Positions 58,220-64,000 of a stretch of DNA of 64,000 nt are shown one piece after another. Below the pieces are notes generated by a model. That model worked only from the letters and a program-made list of their open reading frames with translations. It searched no databases and was not told the origin of the DNA. The stretch's first letter is position 1. Each line of letters opens with the position of its first letter. Both the position numbers and the translations under genes were made by a program. Source of the stretch: Algiphilus sp. (GTDB lineage Bacteria > Pseudomonadota > Gammaproteobacteria > Nevskiales > Nevskiaceae); the NCBI RefSeq assembly GCF_023145115.1, contig NZ_JAGLEJ010000043.1, forward strand, positions 1 through 64,000, read 5' to 3'.

Positions 58220-58662
58220 ACGAATCACGCACCGCTGCCCTGCACCGCGTCCGGCGCGACCGCAACTACCAGGGCGTGCTCGACTACATCCCCTATACCG
58301 CGCACCTGGGCATCCGGGTCGACACCGCCGGCCCCGCGCCCGTCTACCGGCTGCCCGCCCGCGACAATCTGGTGGGCAACACCCGCCTGCCCGCGATCCA
58401 CGGCGGCGCCGTCGCCGCCCTGATGGAAGCCACGGCCCTCGTCACCGTCCTGGTCGACGAGGAGCAGGACCGTCTGCCCAAGCCCATCGACTTCTCGCTC
58501 GACTACCTGCGCTCCGCGCGTACCGAGACCCTCTACGCCGCCTGCCAGGTCCTGCGGCAGGGCCGCCGCGTCGCGGCCGTGCGCGTCGACTGCTGGCAGG
58601 AAGACCGCGAGCGGCTGACCGCTACCGGGCGGGTGCATCTGTTGCTGAGTGCTGACGCCTGA
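58216..58662 (+). CDS. PaaI-type thioesterase 2
   Basis: A 148-residue hotdog-fold protein. AIHGGAVAALMEATALV carries the HGG catalytic turn, and SLDYLRSARTETLYA follows. It is translationally coupled to the thioesterase gene upstream. A CTCCGC-GCGA-GCGGAG hairpin (58669-58684) lies just past its stop and may separate it from the cas operon. Confidence 0.83.
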   Translation: MNESRTAALHRVRRDRNYQGVLDYIPYTAHLGIRVDTAGPAPVYRLPARDNLVGNTRLPAIHGGAVAALMEATALVTVLVDEEQDRLPKPIDFSLDYLRSARTETLYAACQVLRQGRRVAAVRVDCWQEDRERLTATGRVHLLLSADA

Positions 58663-58768
58663 TCATTGCTCCGCGCGAGCGGAGAAGGTAACTTTGCGGT
58701 AATCATCAGCTTCTGTTGGCCGACTGCATCACCATGGAAGCCGGTTCCAACGGAATGCGTTGGCGGCA

Positions 58769-58808
58769 GGCTCATCTCATGAGCCGGCCAGTCGGTAGCG
58801 TTCGACTG
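58769..58808. promoter_or_regulatory. Two consecutive dyads upstream of cas3
   Basis: GGCTCAT-ctc-ATGAGCC (58769-58785) is a perfect 7-bp dyad. CAGTCG (58789-58794) and CGACTG (58803-58808) form a second one. Both lie 35-75 bp before the cas3 start, where a repressor or activator of the cas operon would bind. No clear -35/-10 pair was found. Confidence 0.4.
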
Positions 58809-58842
58809 TGTTGCTTACCAGCGACTGGCAGGGGGGCGGAGG

Positions 58843-61617
58843 ATGTCAACGGAAGATGCGGCGGCGCACTTCGCCTACTGGGGAAAGGCGAATCCTGATC
58901 AGGAGCGAGGCGCGCAGTTCCACCGGTTGCCCTTCCATAGCCTTGATGTGGCCGCTGTCGGCGCGGAGTACCTGCGGCGCGCCCGAAGCGTTCGAGGTCT
59001 CCTCCAGCAGGCACTCGGATGGGACGCGGATGTGGTCGAGGGCTGGCTGGCGTTCTGGCTTGCGGTTCACGATCTCGGGAAATTCTCGGAGGCGTTCCAG
59101 TCGCAGAAGCCGGATCTGTTCCTGTCGCTTCGGGGCAGGCAGCCGAATGCCGCGAAGGTGTATCGAATCCGGCATGACACGCTCGGATTCCTGTTCTGGG
59201 GCGAGCCGCTTGCGAGTCGGGTCGAGGCGGAAGGCTGGTTCGGGTCGGAGACCCTCGACCTACTGTACGGTTGCGACGCTTGGGCGCGTGCCGTTACCGG
59301 TCATCACGGCCAGCCGCCGCGCGATACGAGCGAGAGCTGGGAGTCCCATTTCGACCGGCGCGATGATGCCGATGCAGCTTTGACTTTCGTCAGAGCGATG
59401 CGAGATCGCTTTCTGACGTCCTCTGTTGTCGAAACAGTGGCCGCTACCGATCCGGATGCATTCGAGCAGAGCAGTCGTGCGGTGAGCTGGTGGGTAGCGG
59501 GGGTTGCGGTGCTGGCGGATTGGCTCGGCTCGAATACCGACTTTTTCCCCTACTGTGATCAGGTGCTTCCACTCGACGAGTACTGGCTTGTTGCCCAGGA
59601 GCGCGCGAAGACTGCACTGGACGCAGCCGGTGTGTTGCCAGAGGTTGTTCGGGAGGGGTGCTCTTTCAGCGACCTTTTCCCGAGTATCGCCGCGCCGTCG
59701 CCACTGCAGGATTGGGCTATGTCGGCTGCGCTTGCCGAAGGGCCGCAGATTCATCTGCTCGAGGATGTCACGGGGGCGGGCAAGACCGAAGCCGCGGTCA
59801 TGCTTGCCTACCGCCTCATGGCGGCGGGCGAAGCGGATGGCTTCTTCATCGGGCTGCCCACGATGGCCACGGCCAACGCCATGTACGGGCGCATTTCAGA
59901 GGTTTACCGCACGCTGTTCGCGGGTAGTCCGAGCCTGGTGCTTGCGCATGGTCAGCGCAATCTTGTGGAGGCGTTCGCAGGCACCGTGCTGCCCAGCGAT
60001 CCGGGAGGTTCCGATCGTGACGAAATGGATGAAACGGCCTCTGCCCGCTGCACGGCCTGGCTCGCGGATCACAACAAGCGGGCGCTGCTGGCATCTGCTG
60101 GCGTCGGAACCGTGGATCAGGCACTGCTGGCCGTGTTGCACAGCCGCCATCAATCACTGCGCCTGCTCGGGCTGTTCCGCAAGGTCCTGATCATCGACGA
60201 AGTCCACGCCTGCGACGCCTATATGCAGCGGGTGCTGGAAAGTCTCCTGGCGTTTCACGCGCGGGCCGGTGGCAGCGTCATTCTTTTGTCGGCAACGATG
60301 CCCGTACGCATGAAGCAGGCTCTGCTCAAGGCTTTCGCGTGCGGCAGAGAGTCGACCGTCCCGGCTTGCGGTGCCGAGGCCTATCCCTTGGTGACCTCCT
60401 GGGCGGGCGCCGCCCCCACTTCTCTGATGGAAACGGCAGTGGCGACCCGGGATGTCGTGCGTCGTCGCATCGACGTTCGCTACGAGCCGCGCCGCGAAGC
60501 CGTCATTGACGCCATCCGCGAGGCGGTCGTCGCGGGCCGCTGCGCCTGCTGGATGCGAAACACCGTGGCCGATGCACTGGAAGCCTTTGCGCTGCTTTCC
60601 GCGCACGTGCCGGCCAGCGCCATCATCTTGTTCCACGCGCGCTTCGCCTTGCAGGATCGCCTGGAGATCGAGCAGCAGATTCTCGACCGCTTCGGGAAGG
60701 ATGGCGGGCCGGCGGAGCGTGCCGGTCGCGTGGTGATCGCAACCCAGGTCGCGGAGCAGAGCCTGGATGCTGACTGGGATCTGCTGATCAGCGATCTGGC
60801 ACCGATCGACCGCCTCATTCAACGCGCTGGCCGCATGCATCGTCACGTCCGCGATGCGGAGGGTCGCCGGCTGCCGGATGCGGATGCCACTGATCAACGT
60901 GGCACCCCCTGTCTGTGGGTGCATGGACCGGAATGGCACGAGGACCCCGGCGAGGACTGGTTCAAGGAAGCCTTCCCGAAATCGGCGCTGGTCTATCCGC
61001 ACCACGGGCATCTGTGGCGTACTGCCCGGCTTCTGCGGCGGGGCCATATGTCCATGCCGGAGGACGCGCGGCCCTTCATTGAGGAGGTCTTCGGAGCGGA
61101 TGACGATGACCTGCCGGAAGGTCTGACCGTGCAGGCGCTCCAGGTCGCTGGAGCGATCTCCGCGGATGCCTCGCAGGCGCAGCAGAACACCGTGAAGCTG
61201 GATAAAGGGTATGCGCGCGGCGGGATCGACTGGTGGGACGAGGCGAAGACGCCTTCCCGCCTCGGCGAGGCCAGCAATACCGTCGTGCTGGTGCGGTGGT
61301 CGAAGGGCCGCTTCATTCCCTGGGCGGAGGGCGACTTTCCGCGGCGCCACGCCTGGGCCTACAGCAGCCTGCGCGTGCCCGAGCGCTTGATCGCGACTAC
61401 CGCGGAACCGACCGACCCCGAGCGCAAGCAGGCGCTGGAACCATTGCTGGAAGAGCTTCCGGACAAGGGGCGCTGGAGCATCGTGCTTCCGCTGGAAGCC
61501 GGCGCGGAAGGCTGGTTTGCGGAAGCAATCGGGGTAACAGGGCGTGGGCATGAAACTCGTCGGACATGGCGGTATAGCAGTTTCAATGGGTTGCATGAAG
61601 TGGAGCCGGGGATATGA
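58843..61617 (+). CDS. cas3: Type I-E CRISPR nuclease-helicase Cas3
   Basis: A 924-residue interference nuclease recruited by Cascade. The N-terminal HD domain has His32, His76-Asp77 (VHDLGKF), His154-His155 and Asp226. The SF2 helicase has Walker A GAGKTE at 311-316, DEVH at 452-455, SATMP at 483-487, QVAEQSLDADWD and the QRAGRMHRH motif VI. A C-terminal domain completes the protein. HD and helicase are fused, as usual for I-E. The ATG at 58843 directly follows a G-rich ribosome-binding stretch. Cascade genes follow after a 300-bp gap rather than being coupled. Confidence 0.96.
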   Translation: MSTEDAAAHFAYWGKANPDQERGAQFHRLPFHSLDVAAVGAEYLRRARSVRGLLQQALGWDADVVEGWLAFWLAVHDLGKFSEAFQSQKPDLFLSLRGRQPNAAKVYRIRHDTLGFLFWGEPLASRVEAEGWFGSETLDLLYGCDAWARAVTGHHGQPPRDTSESWESHFDRRDDADAALTFVRAMRDRFLTSSVVETVAATDPDAFEQSSRAVSWWVAGVAVLADWLGSNTDFFPYCDQVLPLDEYWLVAQERAKTALDAAGVLPEVVREGCSFSDLFPSIAAPSPLQDWAMSAALAEGPQIHLLEDVTGAGKTEAAVMLAYRLMAAGEADGFFIGLPTMATANAMYGRISEVYRTLFAGSPSLVLAHGQRNLVEAFAGTVLPSDPGGSDRDEMDETASARCTAWLADHNKRALLASAGVGTVDQALLAVLHSRHQSLRLLGLFRKVLIIDEVHACDAYMQRVLESLLAFHARAGGSVILLSATMPVRMKQALLKAFACGRESTVPACGAEAYPLVTSWAGAAPTSLMETAVATRDVVRRRIDVRYEPRREAVIDAIREAVVAGRCACWMRNTVADALEAFALLSAHVPASAIILFHARFALQDRLEIEQQILDRFGKDGGPAERAGRVVIATQVAEQSLDADWDLLISDLAPIDRLIQRAGRMHRHVRDAEGRRLPDADATDQRGTPCLWVHGPEWHEDPGEDWFKEAFPKSALVYPHHGHLWRTARLLRRGHMSMPEDARPFIEEVFGADDDDLPEGLTVQALQVAGAISADASQAQQNTVKLDKGYARGGIDWWDEAKTPSRLGEASNTVVLVRWSKGRFIPWAEGDFPRRHAWAYSSLRVPERLIATTAEPTDPERKQALEPLLEELPDKGRWSIVLPLEAGAEGWFAEAIGVTGRGHETRRTWRYSSFNGLHEVEPGI

Positions 61618-61628
61618 GCCCCGGCTCC
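61602..61628 (-). terminator. Strong hairpin overlapping the cas3 stop
   Basis: The arms GGAGCCGGGG (61602-61611) and CCCCGGCTCC (61619-61628) are perfectly complementary with a 7-nt loop that contains the cas3 stop. On the minus strand it directly follows the CRISPR-like unit and is well placed to end a minus-strand small RNA. On the plus strand it could also attenuate read-through from cas3. No U-tract is present on either side. Confidence 0.55.
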
Positions 61629-61716
61629 ATGCATCCCCGCGTGAGCGGGGAACTAGCCAACTCCATGGCTCGCAGCGAACCATTCCATGGTTCATCCCCT
61701 GCGTCAGGGGAACGAG
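61628..61716 (-). CRISPR. Stand-alone two-repeat, one-spacer CRISPR-like unit
   Basis: Two type I-E-like repeats flank exactly 32 nt (61657-61688), and the conserved CATCCCC blocks (61632 and 61693) are 61 bp apart, the I-E period. Read on the minus strand, the first unit (61716 to 61689) ends GGGGATGAACC, a good 5' handle. The second unit (61656 to 61628) keeps the Cas6e-type stem (CCCCGC-tcac-GCGGGG) but its end is changed to ATGCATGG. The stem of the first unit is also altered (CCCCTG/CAGGGG). Hence one crRNA-like RNA could be made, followed by a terminator hairpin. The AT-richer leader side (61717-61765) has only weak promoter elements. It could be a CreA- or CreR-type guide or an array remnant. 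Confidence 0.8.
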
Positions 61717-61917
61717 TTTCGCTGACAGGAGCGATACTATCAGAGAACCTTTCCACTTTGACGTATTCCTTCAGCTAGGGTAAGTTGGGATGTACGACAG
61801 CTCTTCCCGCCTCGCGGCAACTGCGGGCCTTCCAAAAGTCCGTTGGCCGTATGGCAACGGAAGGGTGTGGCGGCTTCCAACCCCGCCCAGTCGTTTTATT
61901 GCGAATGGAGTTGATGG
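61717..61917. other. Remainder of the cas3-cas8e gap
   Basis: Holds an AT-richer segment (61717-61790) with TTGACG (61758-61763) and TAAGTT (61781-61786) at 17-bp spacing on the plus strand. It also has two hairpins: CCCGC/GCGGG (61806-61810, 61823-61827) and CCGTTG/CAACGG (61840-61845, 61855-61860). Possible roles are a cas8e promoter, a small RNA or a toxin partner of the CRISPR-like unit. Confidence 0.45.
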
Positions 61918-61921
61918 ATGA
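61790..61921 (+). CDS. Small ORF coupled to cas8e
   Basis: A 43-codon frame that starts ATG at 61790 and ends TGA at 61919-61921, overlapping the cas8e ATG (ATGA). The peptide is basic and contains LPKVRWPYGNG and PTPPSRFIANGVDG. It lies downstream of a possible promoter. The ribosome-binding site is weak. It may be a leader peptide, a small protein or chance; I recognise no family. Confidence 0.3.
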   Translation: MYDSSSRLAATAGLPKVRWPYGNGRVWRLPTPPSRFIANGVDG

Positions 61922-63552
61922 GCTTGCTTGATTACAAATGGCTGCCGGTGCGACGCAGCGCGACCAGCGAGCGCGATTGGATCACGCCGGCGCAATTGTC
62001 CGACCCGGACATCGCCGCTTTCGATGCACCGCGCCCGGATTTCAACGGGGCGCTCCTTCAGTTCGCGATCGGTCTGCTGCAGACGACGACACCGGTCGAC
62101 ACATCGCGCGAGTGGGCGGAGCGCTTTCGCGAGCCACCCGATGAGGAGGAGTTGCAGCGTTGGTTTGATTCTGTGGCCCCGGCGCTCGATCTCGATGGCG
62201 ACGCGGCGCGCTTCATGCAGGATCGAACGTTGACCATGGACGATGGCGCGGTCAATGAGATCGCGGCCCTGCTGATCGAAGCCCCTGGCGGAAAGACGTT
62301 GAGGGACAACGGCGACCATTTCATCAAGCGCGGGCAGGTGGCGGGCATGTGTCCGCACTGCGTGGCGACGGCGCTGCTCACGCTGCAGATCAACGCGCCG
62401 TCCGGCGGGGCGGGGCATCGCACCGGTCTGCGCGGCGGCGGGCCGTTGACGACCCTGGTCGTCTGCCAGCCCACGCGCAGTCTCTGGCACGACCTCTGGG
62501 TGAATGTGCAGGAGCGCTCGCGTTTTCTTGAGGCTGGCGGCGATCCGGAGAAAACGGAGCCCTGCCACACTTTCCCGTGGATGAGCGAGCAGACCCGGCT
62601 GCAGAAGGAAGGGGGCGCGCTGGCGCCTGTCGATGCGCATCCGGCCCACGTTTTCTGGGCCATGCCGCGGCGCATTCGCCTCGATTTCGGGGCAGTCGAG
62701 GCGGGCACCTGCGATATCTGCGGGCGCCCGTCGGAGCAGCTCGTCACGCGCTACGTCACGAAGAACTACGGCCTCAACTACAAGGGTCCGTGGGACCACC
62801 CCTTGTCGCCCTACTACGAGAACAAGGAGGAGTGGCTGCCCATGCATCCGCAGCCCGGCGGGTTCGGGTACCGGCACTGGCTGGCCTGGGTACTGGGCAC
62901 GGAGGACGAGAAAAAACGACAGCGCGCGGCAAGGATTGTCAGCGCGCAGCTCGACTCGGGACGAATCCGAGCGCTCGGGCATGCGCCCTTGCACCTGCGC
63001 GCCTTCGGTTTCGACATGGACAACATGAAGGCGCGTTGCTGGTACGACAGCACCCTGCCGCTCTACGGCCTGGCCGAATGCGAAGCAGGCGCGCGCAGAC
63101 GCGTGCAGAACGAAGTTGCCCTCTGGCTGGCCGGCGCCGATCTGGCCGCGTATTACCTTCGCTCGGCAGTGAAGGGCGCTTGGTTCGGCCACGAGGCGCG
63201 CGGCGATCTCAGCGTGGTGGATGCCGGCTTCTGGGCGGCGACGGAGCCGAGCTTCTACGAAATCCTGCAGGCGTATATCGCGGCCGAACGGCAGGAAAAG
63301 GAGATCGACTCGCTTGTATTGAAGCAACGATTCCACGCAGCGCTGGCACGCACCGCGCTCGCGCTGTTCGACGGCTGCTTCGCCGGTGCGGGTGCGGTCG
63401 AGCGCCAGCACCCGCAACGCGTGGCAACGGCGTATCGACAGCTTCGTCAGAAGCTCTATGGCCGCAAGCTCCACGAAGCGCTGGCGTTACCGAAGCAGGA
63501 AGTCGAGCCGGGAAAGGCGCAGCACCCGAATCATGAAACCGCATCGGCCTGA
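61918..63552 (+). CDS. cas8e: Cascade large subunit Cas8e (Cse1/CasA)
   Basis: A 544-residue PAM-recognition subunit of type I-E Cascade. The N-terminus is typical: MSLLDYKWLPVRR. The zinc site is formed by Cys145, Cys148 (CPHC) and Cys266, Cys269 (CDIC). The loop GLRGGGPLTTLV contains the glycine-rich PAM-contact region. A C-terminal four-helix bundle follows, ending with a proline- and glutamate-rich tail. A GGAG at 61907-61910 precedes the ATG at 61918. The next gene, cse2, starts 10 bases downstream. Confidence 0.95.
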   Translation: MSLLDYKWLPVRRSATSERDWITPAQLSDPDIAAFDAPRPDFNGALLQFAIGLLQTTTPVDTSREWAERFREPPDEEELQRWFDSVAPALDLDGDAARFMQDRTLTMDDGAVNEIAALLIEAPGGKTLRDNGDHFIKRGQVAGMCPHCVATALLTLQINAPSGGAGHRTGLRGGGPLTTLVVCQPTRSLWHDLWVNVQERSRFLEAGGDPEKTEPCHTFPWMSEQTRLQKEGGALAPVDAHPAHVFWAMPRRIRLDFGAVEAGTCDICGRPSEQLVTRYVTKNYGLNYKGPWDHPLSPYYENKEEWLPMHPQPGGFGYRHWLAWVLGTEDEKKRQRAARIVSAQLDSGRIRALGHAPLHLRAFGFDMDNMKARCWYDSTLPLYGLAECEAGARRRVQNEVALWLAGADLAAYYLRSAVKGAWFGHEARGDLSVVDAGFWAATEPSFYEILQAYIAAERQEKEIDSLVLKQRFHAALARTALALFDGCFAGAGAVERQHPQRVATAYRQLRQKLYGRKLHEALALPKQEVEPGKAQHPNHETASA

Positions 63553-63562
63553 GGGGGGAACG

Positions 63563-64000
63563 ATGAAACGCCTCGAACGTGAACACGGCGCCGGAGAGGC
63601 GCTGCTGAAATGGTGGCAGGATCTGGATGAAAGGCGTGCCGACCGTGCCATTCTCCGGCGTGCACCCGACATCACTGCAGTAAGCATTAGTGCCCCCTAT
63701 CAGCGCTGCTATCGCCGGCTGCTCGAGCGTGACGAGTCCTTCGAGTCGGCGCATCTGCGCGATCGACTGGCGGCGGCGGTCGGGCTGCTCGCGCACGTCA
63801 AGGTCGACAGTCCCGGAGTCAGTGTCCCCGAGAGCCTCAGCGCACGCGCTCCCGGCGACGACCAGCCCGCTGTCAGCAAGCTGCGTTTCGTCCGGCTGCT
63901 GGAATCCCCCGATCTGGACAGCCTTTTCACCGGCCTGCGTCGCGCGCTGCCACTGACCGGTCACACGATGAACATCGTCGCCCTCACGCAGGACCTGCTG
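63563..64000 (+). CDS. cse2: Cascade small subunit Cse2 (CasB), truncated by window end
   Basis: The first 146 residues of the small subunit, which lines the Cascade backbone and stabilises the R-loop. The opening HGAGEALLKWWQDLDERRADR and RRAPDITAVSISAPYQR, then RLLESPDLDSLFTGLRRAL, fit the helical family. The start at 63563 has GAGGGGGGAA upstream. The frame is open at the right end, so the true length (about 160-200 residues) is not known. The further genes cas7e, cas5e, cas6e, cas1, cas2 and an array would be expected beyond the window. Confidence 0.9.
   Translation, partial: MKRLEREHGAGEALLKWWQDLDERRADRAILRRAPDITAVSISAPYQRCYRRLLERDESFESAHLRDRLAAAVGLLAHVKVDSPGVSVPESLSARAPGDDQPAVSKLRFVRLLESPDLDSLFTGLRRALPLTGHTMNIVALTQDLL

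Noticed and set aside
58733..58764. ATGGAA match to the seed of the CRISPR-like unit upstream of cas3
   Set aside because: Only six bases match, the flanking ACC is not a usual PAM and the rest does not align; such matches are expected by chance many times in 64 kb.

Overview
The window is a densely packed, very GC-rich chromosomal segment with Gram-negative gene content: outer-membrane phospholipase A, OmpW, lipoproteins with clear lipoboxes, YhdP, TldD, RNase T, RNase G and a YihG-type acyltransferase. This set points to a gammaproteobacterium. A Nevskiales/Xanthomonadales-like lineage is possible, but that is inference. No rRNA, tRNA, transposase or phage gene was seen, and most of the window looks like core chromosome.

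Layout. 1-11018, mostly minus strand: a complete urease operon ureDABCEFG (10064 down to 4714). It is followed in the same direction by a very large hybrid histidine kinase with an NCS1-permease-like sensor region and a LuxR-type response regulator. A nitrogen-type (NtrC/sigma-54-like) site lies upstream of ureD, and a 140-bp imperfect palindrome separates ureA from ureB. RNase T and argG diverge at about 11.05 kb. 12.4-17.0 kb holds a membrane diguanylate cyclase, outer-membrane phospholipase A and a membrane class III nucleotidyl cyclase. 17-23.7 kb holds a DsbD-family reductase, two small exported proteins, an oxidoreductase with a histone-H1-like tail, two small membrane proteins and exported MsrB and MsrA. 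23.7-33.2 kb is a tightly overlapping housekeeping run: maf, rng, yhdP, a nitrilase-family hydrolase, tldD, rsmD, coaD, yfhL. 33.3-37.7 kb has two tandem gamma-glutamyltransferases and xthA. 37.8-48.7 kb has an acyltransferase, oligopeptidase A, OmpW, GIDE and LemA proteins, an esterase lipoprotein, gamma-carbonic anhydrase, gpmA and a second diguanylate cyclase. 48.7-58.7 kb has secreted or lipoprotein hydrolases (penicillin-acylase family, CocE family), small membrane or outer-membrane proteins and two PaaI-type thioesterases.

58.8-64.0 kb is the start of a type I-E CRISPR-Cas operon: cas3, cas8e (cse1), and cse2 cut by the window end. The 300-bp gap between cas3 and cas8e is the most unusual part of the window. 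On the minus strand it holds two degenerate type I-E repeats flanking exactly 32 nt, followed by a strong GC hairpin. The rest of the gap holds further hairpins and a 43-codon ORF whose stop overlaps the cas8e start (ATGA). This looks like a stand-alone single-spacer CRISPR-like RNA gene of the CreA (toxin-antitoxin) or CreR (cas autoregulation) kind rather than a normal array.

How the parts fit together: the urease block makes apo-urease, its nickel-insertion machinery and probably a dedicated sensor pair. Exported MsrA and MsrB plus the DsbD-family reductase suggest thiol-based repair in the periplasm. Several gene pairs overlap by ATGA or GTGA, indicating translational coupling.
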